64,000 nucleotides of DNA from UBA8514 sp034933685 (lineage in GTDB: Bacteria > Bacillota > Clostridia > Lachnospirales > Anaerotignaceae): positions 58,139-122,138 of the forward strand of contig JAYFNB010000011.1 in NCBI GenBank assembly GCA_034933685.1. Reading direction: 5' to 3'. The notes below the pieces were generated by a model that was not told the origin of the DNA, searched no databases, and worked only from the letters and a program-made list of their open reading frames with translations. How positions within the stretch are numbered: the stretch's first letter is position 1; every line of letters begins with the position of its first letter. A program made the translations under genes and the position numbers. Positions 54,189 to 63,724 of this stretch are shown one piece after another.

Positions 54189-55238
54189 ATGAAAAGAAAT
54201 TTTAAAAGTATCATGGCTATTATTTTAGGTGGTGCAATGATTTTAGGTGCTTCAGGATGCGCATCCAACAATTCCTCAAATGCAGCAGTTCCAGCGGCTT
54301 CAAGCAGTGCCGCAACTGACACGCAGAAAGCTTCCGGAGAGACAGTTACATTAAAATTTGCTCATGCAGACAGTGATACAAGTGTCTTTAACCAAGGAGC
54401 AACAGCATTTAAAGAAAAACTTGAAGAGCTTTCAAGCGGACAGGTTAAAGTGGAAATTTACGGGAACGGTCAGTTGGGTACGCTTTCTGACTATGCACAA
54501 GGCATTCAGATGGGCACGATTGATGTTGCACCTGTTTCTGCTACGGTGCTGGCAAATTTTGCACCATCTATTTCGGTTTTCGATCTTCCATTCCTTATTG
54601 AAACCGAACAGCAGGCCTACAATGCCCTTGACGGAGATGTTGGTGCAGATCTTGCAGCAGAACTTGAGACGAATAAAATGCTTTGCAAAGGCTGGTGGAC
54701 ACTGGGCTACAGAAACGTGACGGCAAGCAAGGAGATTCAAAGCGTTGAGGATTTAAAGGGTCTTAGAATAAGAACACAAAATTCTGAAATACATATGAAG
54801 ATTTTTAAGGCATTGGGTGTTGATGCAACACCTATGGATTTCAGTGAGTTATTCACTGCTCTTCAGCAGGGTACAGTGGATGGGCAGGAAAACCCTTATT
54901 CAAACATACTTAACAACAACATATTTGAAGTGAATAATATGCTTGTTGATACAGGTCATGTTTATCAGGTGGCAGGTATGCTGTTTTCACCTTCAACATG
55001 GGATAAACTTTCTAGCGAACAGCAGGCTTGGGTGGACGAAGCCAGTGCTTATGCAACTGGAATTGAAAGAACGGCTTGCACCGATAACAATAATTCAGCG
55101 AAGGAAAGTCTGATTAAGGAACATGGAATGAAATTTGTAGAATTGGATAAGGCTCAATTGCAGGCTGCAACAGCATCCGTGTATGATGAATATCCTGATT
55201 TAAAAGAACTTGCAGATAAGGTTAAAAGCTATAAATAA
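54189..55238 (+). CDS. TRAP transporter substrate-binding lipoprotein (DctP type), module 1
   Basis: A 349-residue lipoprotein (lipobox LGASGC, Cys near residue 25) of the DctP family. Family signatures are VEIYGNGQLG, FDLPFLIETEQQAYNA, DLKGLRIRTQNSEIH with the arginine that pairs with the ligand carboxylate, and FTALQQGTVDGQENPY. It captures an organic acid outside the membrane. The second module has a diverged homologue at 59564. AAGGAGGG precedes the ATG. Confidence 0.92.
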   Translation: MKRNFKSIMAIILGGAMILGASGCASNNSSNAAVPAASSSAATDTQKASGETVTLKFAHADSDTSVFNQGATAFKEKLEELSSGQVKVEIYGNGQLGTLSDYAQGIQMGTIDVAPVSATVLANFAPSISVFDLPFLIETEQQAYNALDGDVGADLAAELETNKMLCKGWWTLGYRNVTASKEIQSVEDLKGLRIRTQNSEIHMKIFKALGVDATPMDFSELFTALQQGTVDGQENPYSNILNNNIFEVNNMLVDTGHVYQVAGMLFSPSTWDKLSSEQQAWVDEASAYATGIERTACTDNNNSAKESLIKEHGMKFVELDKAQLQAATASVYDEYPDLKELADKVKSYK

Positions 55239-55252
55239 TGAATAAAAAGCCG

Positions 55253-55289
55253 GATATGCAATCCTTGAACGGGTTGCATATCTGTTTTT
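55253..55289 (+). terminator. Attenuating terminator between TRAP P and Q genes
   Basis: A 12-bp stem (55253-55264 with 55271-55282, one G-U pair) with a 6-nt loop is followed by TGTTTTTG. It sits just after the binding-protein gene, so readthrough would give less permease than binding protein. Confidence 0.7.
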
Positions 55290-55311
55290 GCAGAAAGGTT
55301 GTGTTCAAAGA

Positions 55312-55827
55312 ATGAAAGCATTGCTTAAGGCATTAGAAAAAGTCAACGGCGTTACCTTTGCTGTTGAAAAAATTATTCTGATTGCAGCTGTAATATCAAT
55401 GGTTGCTATTAATTTTTTTCAGGTTGTATTCAGGTATGTTCTTCATGCCAGTATTCCCTGGAGCGAACAGACAAGCGTAGTCTTGTTTATGTTTATGATT
55501 TTAATTGGCGGAAATATTGCAATTAAAGATGACTCTGAAATAAAAATCGAAATTATAAAATTTAAAAATCCAAGAAAAGATAATGCATTCAGACTTATTT
55601 CCGATATCGTTGCGCTTGTTACGTTAGCAGCATTGTTTTTAAGTGCGGTTTTAATCACCAAACAAGGCATTGAACTGCCAAGGGTTCTTTCTTCAATCCC
55701 TCTTAAGTATTACCAGCTTTATATTATAATGGTAGTTGGTTTTGGACTTATGTTTATAGAAAAATTAACCAATACCATAAAGAAAATTATATATTTAACA
55801 GATGATAAAGAAGGGACGGTGCAGTAA
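55312..55827 (+). CDS. TRAP transporter small permease (DctQ type), module 1
   Basis: A 171-residue protein with four membrane segments, the DctQ family. The segment AVISMVAINFFQVVFRYVLH with PWSEQTSVVLFMFMILIGG is the signature region. It partners the large permease encoded next; its stop (TAA) is followed at once by that gene's GTG. ATG 55312 was chosen over the TTG at 55288, which lies within the attenuator. Confidence 0.87.
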   Translation: MKALLKALEKVNGVTFAVEKIILIAAVISMVAINFFQVVFRYVLHASIPWSEQTSVVLFMFMILIGGNIAIKDDSEIKIEIIKFKNPRKDNAFRLISDIVALVTLAALFLSAVLITKQGIELPRVLSSIPLKYYQLYIIMVVGFGLMFIEKLTNTIKKIIYLTDDKEGTVQ

Positions 55828-57111
55828 GTGACAAATGCTTTTATAGTTTTAATGGCAGTATTTATAATTACCATGCTTTTAGGCGTGCCTATTGCATGGT
55901 CCTTAGCAATCAGCTGCATTGCATCACTGGTAGTTGCAAGTGGTGTGCCTCTAATGCAAATAACCCAAAAAATGTATTCAGGAGGCGAAAAATATTCTCT
56001 TATGGCTATTTTCTTTTATATGCTTGCAGGTTCTATCATGCAACACGGCGGTATATCCGTCAGGCTTATAAATCTTTCAAAGGCGGCAATAGGTCATATC
56101 AGCGGCGGTCTTTCAATAGTGGTTATTGTTACTTGCATGCTCTTTGCCGCACTTTCAGGTTCATCAATCGCCACAACGGCGGCAATTGGAGCCATGCTCT
56201 ACCCTGAACTTGTTAGGGAAAATTATCCCGAAGGGTATTCGGCCACGCTTCCTGTGGTTGGCGGTACGCTTGGCATTGTTATTCCGCCAAGTATTGTGTT
56301 TGTTGTTTATGGCACAACAACCAACACGTCAGTTTCAAAGCTTTTAATTTCGGGTATTGTACCAGGAGTTCTGGCAGGATTATTAATGTGCGTTTATGCA
56401 TGGTTTGTGGCGAAAAAGAATAATTTCCCTAAAAGTGGAAAATTTCAGTTGAAAAACTTTTTGACTGCGCTTAAGGATTCAATTTGGGCATTGCTTATGC
56501 CTGTAATAATTCTGGGTGGTATTTATTCGGGAATTTTTACACCTACAGAGTCGGCAGCGGTAGCTGTGGTTTATGGCCTTTTTGTGGCTGTAATGATTCA
56601 TAAAGAGCTTACGTTTAAAACGTTTTTAAGAATTGTACTTGAAAGTGTAAAGGGCACGGCTGGAATACTTCTTCTTATTATGGCGGCAAGTGTATTCGGA
56701 TATGTTCTTACCGTGAATAACATTCCATTACTATTTACAAACATGATGAGCTCTTTTATTACAAACAAATTTACATTCCTTATCTGCATCAACATACTGC
56801 TGATTTTCCTTGGAATGTTTATGGATTCGGGTGCAATTATACTGATTGTTGCCCCACTTATTTATCCTATTGCTATGCAGTATGGAGTGGACCCTGTTCA
56901 TCTTGGCTGTATTGTTGTATTTAACCTTGCAGTTGGTCAAGCTACACCGCCTTTCGGAAATTGTCTGTTTGCGGCGGTTTCTGCAACAAAGCAGGACATT
57001 GTTACGCTCAGCAGAAATGTTGTTCCTTTTTTGTTTATACTTTTTGGCACAGTGTTTCTCGTATCTTTCTGCCCGGTGCTTGCAACGGGATTAACCTCTT
57101 TAATGAAATAA
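55828..57111 (+). CDS. TRAP transporter large permease (DctM type), module 1
   Basis: A 427-residue membrane protein with about twelve segments, DctM family. LGVPIAWSLAIS, GSSIATTAAIGAMLYPEL, IPPSIVFVVYGTTTNTSVSKL and NLAVGQATPPFGNCLF are the conserved sodium- and substrate-site stretches. Together with P and Q it makes a sodium-driven importer of an organic acid. It starts with GTG, directly after the stop of the Q gene. Confidence 0.92.
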   Translation: MTNAFIVLMAVFIITMLLGVPIAWSLAISCIASLVVASGVPLMQITQKMYSGGEKYSLMAIFFYMLAGSIMQHGGISVRLINLSKAAIGHISGGLSIVVIVTCMLFAALSGSSIATTAAIGAMLYPELVRENYPEGYSATLPVVGGTLGIVIPPSIVFVVYGTTTNTSVSKLLISGIVPGVLAGLLMCVYAWFVAKKNNFPKSGKFQLKNFLTALKDSIWALLMPVIILGGIYSGIFTPTESAAVAVVYGLFVAVMIHKELTFKTFLRIVLESVKGTAGILLLIMAASVFGYVLTVNNIPLLFTNMMSSFITNKFTFLICINILLIFLGMFMDSGAIILIVAPLIYPIAMQYGVDPVHLGCIVVFNLAVGQATPPFGNCLFAAVSATKQDIVTLSRNVVPFLFILFGTVFLVSFCPVLATGLTSLMK

Positions 57112-57126
57112 CAGGTGGTGTTGAAT

Positions 57127-58284
57127 ATGAAATTTGATTTTATAATTAAAAATGGCTCTGTTTTCAATTCTCAAGAAGCTATTTTTGAAAACAGGGATTT
57201 ATATATTAAAGGTGGTTTGATTTGTGAAGGTTGTAAAAATGATACTGCCACACAGATTATTGAAGCCAAGGGTAAGGCTGTTTTACCAGGACTTATTGAT
57301 GAGCATGCACATCTTAATTTGTATGGAACAATTATAGGCGCAAATGCGGATACAACTATGATACCCTGCGGAATTACCACTGCCTGTGATGGTGGAACGG
57401 AGGGAGCAGGAGGATTTGAACAATTTTACATTTCAAATATTATTAGATATGAAACCAGCGTTTATTCATACATCAATGTTTCTACCTTTGGTAACAAAAG
57501 TCTTTGCAGGCACGAAGAAGACCATGACCCAGAAGATTTCAGAGAAGACCTAATAGCGGAGGTCTTTAGAAAACACAGTCACGTTGTGCGTGGAATTAAG
57601 GTAAGAATGTGTGCTGGAACATTGGGTAATTATGGTATGGCGCCTTTATATAAAGCAATAGAAATTTCTGAAAATCTTAAAAAAGACGGATTCTATGCAC
57701 CAGTTGTGGTGCATTATGGAGACTTGCCTGAAAATGTGACGGTTTCAGAGCTTGTAGGTGCTTTGAGAAAAGGGGATATTTTAGCACACGTTTTTCAGAC
57801 ACACGGCGAAACCATATTTGATGAGAACGCCAAGGTGCTTGAATGCGTTAAAGAGGCACAGGAAAGAGGCGTTATAATTGATAGTTGTAACGGTCGGGTT
57901 CACTGGTCTTTCGAAAATCTAAAAAAGGGGTTCGAAGATGGATTTTTTCCTGATATTATCAGCAGCGATTTAGTGCGTGTAAGTGAATATATACGGCCTG
58001 GTTTTTCTCTTATTCACGCAATGGGTGTGCTTAGCGCAGCTGGAATGAAAACTGAAGAAATTTTAAAGGCCGTTACGTATAACCCTGCAAATGCACTCGG
58101 TATACTTCATAAAGCTGGGACACTTGAAAATGGAAAACCAGCGAATATAGCCATATTTGACATTATAGATGACAGAAGAATACTTGAAGATATGTTTGGA
58201 GGAAAGTGCAAAGCCAACAAAATGTTTTTGCCGTTACTTACGATGAAAGAGGGAAGAGTGGCGTATAGACAGATATTCTTCTAA
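57127..58284 (+). CDS. Amidohydrolase/deacetylase-family metallohydrolase
   Basis: A 385-residue dihydroorotase-like hydrolase. The N-terminal beta part (FIIKNGSVFNSQEAIFENRD) leads to the metal site LIDEHAHLN; later ligands include VVHYGD and VFQTHGET, and the catalytic aspartate is likely in IISSDLVR. It belongs to the amidohydrolase/deacetylase group of which close members have unresolved substrates. AGGTGG precedes ATG 57127; the longer frame starts with GTG inside that site. It probably cleaves the compound imported by the TRAP system. Confidence 0.85.
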   Translation: MKFDFIIKNGSVFNSQEAIFENRDLYIKGGLICEGCKNDTATQIIEAKGKAVLPGLIDEHAHLNLYGTIIGANADTTMIPCGITTACDGGTEGAGGFEQFYISNIIRYETSVYSYINVSTFGNKSLCRHEEDHDPEDFREDLIAEVFRKHSHVVRGIKVRMCAGTLGNYGMAPLYKAIEISENLKKDGFYAPVVVHYGDLPENVTVSELVGALRKGDILAHVFQTHGETIFDENAKVLECVKEAQERGVIIDSCNGRVHWSFENLKKGFEDGFFPDIISSDLVRVSEYIRPGFSLIHAMGVLSAAGMKTEEILKAVTYNPANALGILHKAGTLENGKPANIAIFDIIDDRRILEDMFGGKCKANKMFLPLLTMKEGRVAYRQIFF

Positions 58285-58349
58285 GGCCGTTTTCAAGAAG
58301 GAGGAATAATAAAAATTATTAGTTTAAAATAATAGCAATTAAAATATAG

Positions 58350-58394
58350 AAAACACTTTAATTCACGTTTTGTTATGCGGATTAAAGTGTTTTT
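58350..58394 (+). terminator. Terminator after TRAP module 1
   Basis: AAAACACTTTAAT (58350-58362) pairs with ATTAAAGTGTTTT (58381-58393) and ends in Ts. It isolates the regulator gene downstream. Confidence 0.8.
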
Positions 58395-58466
58395 ATCATA
58401 AAATATGTTGCAATATGAAAGAGGGCGGCTTATAATTATTTTAAAATGAAATAAGGAGGCTAATAA

Positions 58467-59228
58467 ATGGAAAAAGTAAAAATTTTAGCAATTGTTCCTT
58501 ACGAAGAATTACGAGAAGATATACTTCAAGCATCCAAGGCTTTTGATAATTTGAATATTCAGGTAGTTGTTGGGACAATGGATGCTGGGCTAAAGTTTGC
58601 TGTTGAGGGGCAGAGAGCTGGATATGATGTTATTATATCCAGAGGTGGCACTGCCGAGATGATAGAAGAACACGTATCAATTCCTGTAATCAATATTCCG
58701 GTTAGCAGTTACGATTATATAAGCCTTATAGAGCAGGTAGGAAGAAATTCGGTGAAAACTGCAATTATAGGTTATGCAAACGTTACAGAAAATGCTCATG
58801 CCGTAAAAATACTCTCTAATACAAAGCTGGATATATTTACAATTATGAATCCAAAAGAAATTTCGCCTTTGCTGCAAGAAATGAAGCAGCAAGGCTTCGA
58901 AGTAATCATTGGAGATGTGGTTACGATTGAGTTCTCAAAAATTTTGGGTATGAAGGGTATATTAATGAAATCGGGTATAGAAAGTGCCAGAAAGGCCATT
59001 GCTACGGCTATAAAAATAAATGGGTATATGAAAAGGCAAAATGATATGGGAGTAAATTCTATGCATGAGAATAGAATGGAGATTGTTTATGACGGAAGCA
59101 AGACTTTGGAAGAGTTTGAAATTGAAATTATAAAGCATGTTCTTGAACGTGAGAATGGAAATTTAGCTAGAGCAACAAAGATTTTAGGCATAAGCCGCTC
59201 AACAATATGGAGAAAACTTAAAATGTAG
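58467..59228 (+). CDS. PrpR_N-domain regulator with Fis-type helix-turn-helix, no AAA+ domain
   Basis: A 253-residue protein. Residues 1 to about 190 are a PrpR_N sensory domain (ILAIVPYEELREDI, VIISRGGTAEMIEEHVSIPVI, VEIIG-type later strand FEVIIGDVVTIEF). After a short linker the last 40 residues are a Fis-like helix (NLARATKILGISRSTIWRKL). PrpR proteins normally have a sigma-54-activating AAA+ ATPase between these parts; it is absent here, so this protein cannot itself open a sigma-54 promoter. It may repress or modulate instead. AGGAGG precedes the ATG. Confidence 0.82.
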   Translation: MEKVKILAIVPYEELREDILQASKAFDNLNIQVVVGTMDAGLKFAVEGQRAGYDVIISRGGTAEMIEEHVSIPVINIPVSSYDYISLIEQVGRNSVKTAIIGYANVTENAHAVKILSNTKLDIFTIMNPKEISPLLQEMKQQGFEVIIGDVVTIEFSKILGMKGILMKSGIESARKAIATAIKINGYMKRQNDMGVNSMHENRMEIVYDGSKTLEEFEIEIIKHVLERENGNLARATKILGISRSTIWRKLKM

Positions 59229-59237
59229 CAAAATCTG

Positions 59238-59269
59238 GTTGCAGTTTAAAACAAAACTGCAGCTTTTTT
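59238..59269 (+). terminator. Terminator after the short PrpR_N gene
   Basis: GTTGCAGTTT pairs with AAACTGCAGC (59238-59247 with 59254-59263), followed by six Ts. Confidence 0.8.
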
Positions 59270-59415
59270 GTTAGTAAAATACAAAAAAATAGAAGCGTAC
59301 AGTAGGGTATAAAGCGCAAAAAGTGTCTGATTTTGTAGGGTCAGGAAAATTTTCGGCTAATATTACATATATTTATGAGCAGGTAGAATGAAATGTAAAC
59401 ATTATACATATGATT

Positions 59416-59460
59416 GTTTCAAAATAAAACGAAAATAAGTTTGATAGATTTTTTTGAAAC
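59416..59460 (+). promoter_or_regulatory. Inverted repeat before TRAP module 2
   Basis: GTTTCAAAA (59416-59424) is repeated inverted at 59452-59460, 27 nt apart, followed by a weak sigma-A-like pair TTGCAA (59468-59473) and TATAAA (59489-59494). A candidate regulator site. The rest of the gap 59270-59563 shows no gene and no good sigma-54 promoter. Confidence 0.35.
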
Positions 59461-59563
59461 GATTTAATTGCAAAATATGTCAGATTGATATAAAATGCAT
59501 TTGTGAGGATAAGGGATACCTTACAGCTTTGTAATTAAAAGTGTATATCAAGGAGGATTTAAA

Positions 59564-60634
59564 ATGAAAAAGAATTTTAAATGTATTATGGCTTGTGTAC
59601 TGGGTGGTTTAATGATGTTAAGCATGGTTGGATGTTCAAGCAAAGCATCATCTAGCCAGAGTGCTCCGGCGCCTGCCGCTGCTGAGACACCAAAAGCAGA
59701 GGCAGCTGCAAAAGAAACAGTAGTATTAAAGCTTACATATGAAAATAACGCAGATGAACCCATAGATAAAGGAGCACACAGATGGGCTGAGTTGGTTGCG
59801 GAAAAAACTAACGGAGAAGTTGAAATTCAGATTTTTCCAAGTTCACAGCTTGGTAAGAAAAGTGACCTGCTGGAGCAGATGATGTTAGGAGAAAATATAA
59901 TTACAATTTGTGATGGCTCATATTTAATGGATTTTGTGCCGGATTTTGGTGTGGTTATGGGTCCATATTTAATGGATAGCTATGATCAAATGTTTAAGCT
60001 TACAGCAAGTGACTGGTGGGCAGAGCAAAGCGAAAAGCTTACAGATTCAGGGCTTAAAATTGTTTCAAATAATTGGATTTACGGAGATCGGCACTTGTTA
60101 ACAAAAACGCCTGTTGAAAAACCAGAGGATTTAAAGGGGCTTAAGGTAAGAGTTCCAAATAATGATATATCAGTTAAAATGTTTAACATGCTTGGAGCAG
60201 CATCCACACCAATGGCTCTTTCAGAGGTGTATACCTCATTACAGCAGGGTGTTTGCGATGGCGTTGAAAATCCGTTAACTGTACTTTATGCAAATAAATT
60301 TCAAGAGGTATGTAAGAATTTAACCCTTACAGGACATCAAAAAACTTTCAGCTGCTTTGTAATGAGCAATGATGTATTTAATAAATTAACACCTGAACAG
60401 CAGGCAATTGTTATGGAAGCCGGAGACGAGGCTGCTTTATATAATAATGAGTGTTATGAAGAGCTTACTGCAGAAATGTTGGACAAATTTAAAGCAGAGG
60501 GCTGTAACATTATTGAGCTTGATAATGTGGATGCTTTCAGGGAATTGGTGAAACCTCTTTACAAAGAATATGAAGACAATGGAACATGGACGCCTGGTCT
60601 TTACGATACAATTATGGAAATTATTAATAAATAA
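59564..60634 (+). CDS. TRAP transporter substrate-binding lipoprotein (DctP type), module 2
   Basis: A 356-residue lipoprotein (lipobox SMVGC, Cys near residue 23) of the DctP family. It keeps the same signatures as module 1: EIQIFPSSQLGKKSDLLEQM, EDLKGLKVRVPNNDIS and TSLQQGVCDGVENP. It differs in the domain that faces the ligand, so it likely binds a different acid. AAGGAGG precedes the ATG. Confidence 0.92.
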   Translation: MKKNFKCIMACVLGGLMMLSMVGCSSKASSSQSAPAPAAAETPKAEAAAKETVVLKLTYENNADEPIDKGAHRWAELVAEKTNGEVEIQIFPSSQLGKKSDLLEQMMLGENIITICDGSYLMDFVPDFGVVMGPYLMDSYDQMFKLTASDWWAEQSEKLTDSGLKIVSNNWIYGDRHLLTKTPVEKPEDLKGLKVRVPNNDISVKMFNMLGAASTPMALSEVYTSLQQGVCDGVENPLTVLYANKFQEVCKNLTLTGHQKTFSCFVMSNDVFNKLTPEQQAIVMEAGDEAALYNNECYEELTAEMLDKFKAEGCNIIELDNVDAFRELVKPLYKEYEDNGTWTPGLYDTIMEIINK

Positions 60635-60728
60635 AATAAATGAGGCATTTAAAAATGCCATTTCTGCTGAATGAAAAGATTAGGCTTCAGCTATTTCTTT
60701 TGGATAACAGGGTGGCATTTTTATTGCA

Positions 60729-60751
60729 AATTAGTCTTAAAGAGACTAATT
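60729..60751 (+). promoter_or_regulatory. Hairpin just before the module 2 Q gene
   Basis: AATTAGTCT (60729-60737) pairs with AGACTAATT (60743-60751), loop TAAAG, ending 4 nt before the ribosome site AGGGGGAAG. A smaller hairpin GGCATT/AATGCC lies at 60644-60659. Together they may lower Q and M expression relative to P. Confidence 0.5.
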
Positions 60752-60766
60752 GTTAGGGGGAAGAAA

Positions 60767-61252
60767 GTGGATAAGCTTAAAAAAGCTATATTAAATCTTG
60801 ATTTAATTATAGCTGGATTAACAACTGTTATCATTGTAATAATTACGCTTGCAGGGGTGTTTATGCGGAAAGTTGTGGGGCAGCCGTTTCCATGGATTGA
60901 AGAAGTTCAACTTCTTTTGTTTATTTGGGCAATTTTCTTTGGAGCAAGCGTTGCGTTTAGAACGGGAAGTCATGTTGGAATTGATATTATAGCAGAAAGG
61001 CTTCCTGCAAAGGCAAGAAAAATATTGGACTTATTTATATTTATTGTCTCAACTATAATTTTGGTATATTTTTTATGGGCATCCTATGGCCTTAGTATTA
61101 ATGCGGGCGCAAAGCTTACGCCGTATCTTAGATTACCATACTGGGTAATAGATTCTTCAGCGGTAATTGGAAGTGCTGTTATGATTATTCAAAATACCCA
61201 CTACACATATTTAAAAATCACAGGGAAGCTACCGAAGGAGGGTGAAGAATAA
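60767..61252 (+). CDS. TRAP transporter small permease (DctQ type), module 2
   Basis: A 161-residue, four-segment DctQ protein with the signature GVFMRKVVGQPFPWIEEVQLL and IFFGASVAFRTGSHVGIDII. GTG 60767 was chosen as start because AGGGGGAAG precedes it by 3-5 nt; the frame is open further upstream but through a hairpin and hydrophobic nonsense-like sequence. Its stop overlaps the next start (TAATG). Confidence 0.85.
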   Translation: MDKLKKAILNLDLIIAGLTTVIIVIITLAGVFMRKVVGQPFPWIEEVQLLLFIWAIFFGASVAFRTGSHVGIDIIAERLPAKARKILDLFIFIVSTIILVYFLWASYGLSINAGAKLTPYLRLPYWVIDSSAVIGSAVMIIQNTHYTYLKITGKLPKEGEE

Positions 61253-62538
61253 TGTCTCCTATTGCAATTTCTACAATTGTTCTTCTGATACTGCTTTTTC
61301 TGAATGTTCCTGTATTCTTGGCAGTTTTAAGTGGATGTATTGTATATTTCATGGGAAACCAAACATCGTCAGTGCTTCTGGCACAAAGAGTTATAAGTGG
61401 TATGGAATCCATACCCATGCTGGCAGTACCTTTCTTTGTTGCAACAGGGGTATTTATGAACTACTCGGGTATTACCGAAAGAATGCTTAAGTTTTGCAAA
61501 GTTTTAACCGGGCACATGACTGGCGGACTTGCGCAGGTTAATATAATTCTTAGTACGTTAATGGGTGGAATGTCAGGTTCATCCTTAGCGGACGCAGCAA
61601 TGGAGGCGAAAATGCTTGTTCCAGAAATGGAAAAAGATGGTTTTCCCCGTCCATTTTCAACTGCCGTAACAGCAGCATCTTCAATAATTACGCCACTTAT
61701 TCCTCCAGGAATTGCTGCAATTATTTACGGCAGTGTTACTAATACGTCTATTGGAAGGTTGTTTGTAGCCGGTATTATTCCAGCTATAATATTATGCTTG
61801 GCGATGATGGCTTTAGTAATGGCTATATCAAAGAAACATGGTTATAAACCTATTTATGACAAGAGAGCATCTTCAAAGGAATTATGGGAAGCTTTTAAAC
61901 CTGCTTTTTTCCCGCTTTTATTACCTTTTATAATTATTGGCGGTATAAGGTTTGGAATTTTTACACCGACAGAGGCCGGTGCAATTGCAATACTTTATGC
62001 GTTGGTTCTTGGGTTTTGCTATAAAACCCTTAAGCTAAAGCACTTGATACTTGGGCTTAAAGAAACTGTAATTTCAACGGGAACAATTATGATGATTGTT
62101 GGCGCCGCGGCTTGCTTTGCTTGGGTGCTTACAGCAGAAATGGTGCCACAAACCATTACCAATCTACTTATTGGCTTATGTAAGAATAAATATGTATTCC
62201 TGTTGGTAGTCAATTTATTTTTACTGATTGTAGGAATGTTTATAGAAGCAACTGCGGCGCAGATTGTTCTGGCGCCAATGCTGGTTCCTGTAGCATTGGC
62301 CTTTGGAATTGACCCTGTTCACTTTGGTATGGTATTTATTTTTAATATGGCCATTGGTTCTCTTACGCCGCCTATGGGGAATTTGATGTTTGTTGCCTGC
62401 GGAGCTACAAAATGTAAAACCGAGGATTTTATAAAAGCATCTATCCCTTTCTATTTGCTGTTGTTTGGTGCTTTGTTGCTTATGACATATTTCCCAGCCA
62501 TAACTACAATTTTGCCTAACTTAATTTATGGCATGTAA
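61252..62538 (+). CDS. TRAP transporter large permease (DctM type), module 2
   Basis: A 428-residue DctM protein with the conserved stretches LNVPVFLAVLSGC, GMSGSSLADAAMEAKML, LIPPGIAAIIYGSVTNTSIG and NMAIGSLTPPMGNLMFVA. It follows Q with a one-base overlap and leads to the phosphotriesterase-like gene 38 nt later. Confidence 0.92.
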   Translation: MSPIAISTIVLLILLFLNVPVFLAVLSGCIVYFMGNQTSSVLLAQRVISGMESIPMLAVPFFVATGVFMNYSGITERMLKFCKVLTGHMTGGLAQVNIILSTLMGGMSGSSLADAAMEAKMLVPEMEKDGFPRPFSTAVTAASSIITPLIPPGIAAIIYGSVTNTSIGRLFVAGIIPAIILCLAMMALVMAISKKHGYKPIYDKRASSKELWEAFKPAFFPLLLPFIIIGGIRFGIFTPTEAGAIAILYALVLGFCYKTLKLKHLILGLKETVISTGTIMMIVGAAACFAWVLTAEMVPQTITNLLIGLCKNKYVFLLVVNLFLLIVGMFIEATAAQIVLAPMLVPVALAFGIDPVHFGMVFIFNMAIGSLTPPMGNLMFVACGATKCKTEDFIKASIPFYLLLFGALLLMTYFPAITTILPNLIYGM

Positions 62539-62576
62539 GAAGTTTGCAGAGATTATTTTAGGCGGAGGAGTAAGTT

Positions 62577-63557
62577 ATGAAAATAATTAGAACAGTATTA
62601 GGGGATATTTCGCCTGAAGAAATGGGAATTACAGACTCACATGACCATTTAATTCGCAGCGGAGGGCCCGAAATAATGCTGGACAGTTCGTATTTAATGG
62701 ATGACCAGAAGGCAGCCGCAGAGGAAATGGAGAACTTTATAAATGCAGGTGGAAGAACGATGGTTTGCATGGATCCCATTGGCTGCGGAAGAAATGTGCC
62801 GAAGATGTTAAGCGTTTCAAAAAAAGTTCAAGGAAAAGGCAATATAATAATGACAACGGGGTTTCAAAAAGGTTCTTTGTACTGTCAGTCAACGTCTTTT
62901 TTGGCCACTGTTAACACTAATAAAATTGCTGACCTTATGATAGCTGAAATAACAGAAGGCATGGATGTTCACAGCTACAACGGCCCTGTTATTGAAAGAG
63001 TAAAAGCTAAGGCCGGATTAATAAAGGCAGGAACAAGTTACAGAATTATAACTAGGTTGGAAGAGAAAGCCATTCACGTTGCGGCAATTACTCAAAGAAA
63101 TACAGGGTGTGCGGTTTCATTTCATACAGACTATGGCACTATGGCATTGGAAAGTATTGAGCTTATTAAAAAATATGGCGGAAATACACAGAAAGTTGTG
63201 ATGTGCCATATGCAAAGAAATTTGGATAAATATTATCATGAGCAAATATTATCTACGGGTGCAACCATTTGCTTTGACGAGCCTAACAAGGCTATGTATT
63301 GTTCGGATACCCTGATTGCAGAAAATATAAGCTGGCTTGTGGACAGAGGGTATGGCAAACAAATAGTTCTAGGCATGGACGGCGGAAAAAGAGAAGCCAG
63401 CAGTGCCTATATGAAAGAACAGGGGATAGGGAACGGATTAGATTATTTGCTTCTTCGTTTTGTTCCTTTATTAAAAAAGGTTGGAATATCTGATGACGCC
63501 ATTTGTGATATGCTGGTCAACAATCCGTCGGAAGTATTTTCAATAGATATGCAATAA
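62577..63557 (+). CDS. Phosphotriesterase-family metal-dependent hydrolase
   Basis: A 326-residue TIM-barrel hydrolase. The two-metal site is visible: H22 and H24 (DSHDH), a lysine in AKAGLIKAGTS that is likely carboxylated, a histidine in VSFHTDYG, another in VVMCHMQ, and the aspartate in LGMDGG. Phosphotriesterase relatives mostly act as lactonases or amidases. As last gene of module 2 it probably hydrolyses the compound imported by the TRAP system. GGCGGAGG precedes the ATG. Confidence 0.87.
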   Translation: MKIIRTVLGDISPEEMGITDSHDHLIRSGGPEIMLDSSYLMDDQKAAAEEMENFINAGGRTMVCMDPIGCGRNVPKMLSVSKKVQGKGNIIMTTGFQKGSLYCQSTSFLATVNTNKIADLMIAEITEGMDVHSYNGPVIERVKAKAGLIKAGTSYRIITRLEEKAIHVAAITQRNTGCAVSFHTDYGTMALESIELIKKYGGNTQKVVMCHMQRNLDKYYHEQILSTGATICFDEPNKAMYCSDTLIAENISWLVDRGYGKQIVLGMDGGKREASSAYMKEQGIGNGLDYLLLRFVPLLKKVGISDDAICDMLVNNPSEVFSIDMQ

Positions 63558-63581
63558 CTTCTTCAAAAGTCCTTTGAAAAG

Positions 63582-63617
63582 AGAAAGCTGGTGTTACTAA
63601 CATCAGCTTTCTTTTTC
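63582..63617 (+). terminator. Terminator after TRAP module 2
   Basis: A 14-bp stem (63582-63595 with 63599-63612, one G-U pair) with a three-base loop and a T run. Confidence 0.85.
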
Positions 63618-63724
63618 AGTTATATAGAATAAAATTTTATTTAGAAGGTGTACGGTAAGATTCAATGAATTTGAAATAATTTCAAAATAGTAGGATGTAC
63701 TTAATTTTATAAGGATGATGAATT

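Noticed and set aside
59340..59380. Sigma-54-like GG-N10-GC near 59350 before TRAP module 2
   Set aside because: Spacing fits, but the surrounding TGGCA and TTGC bases are absent.
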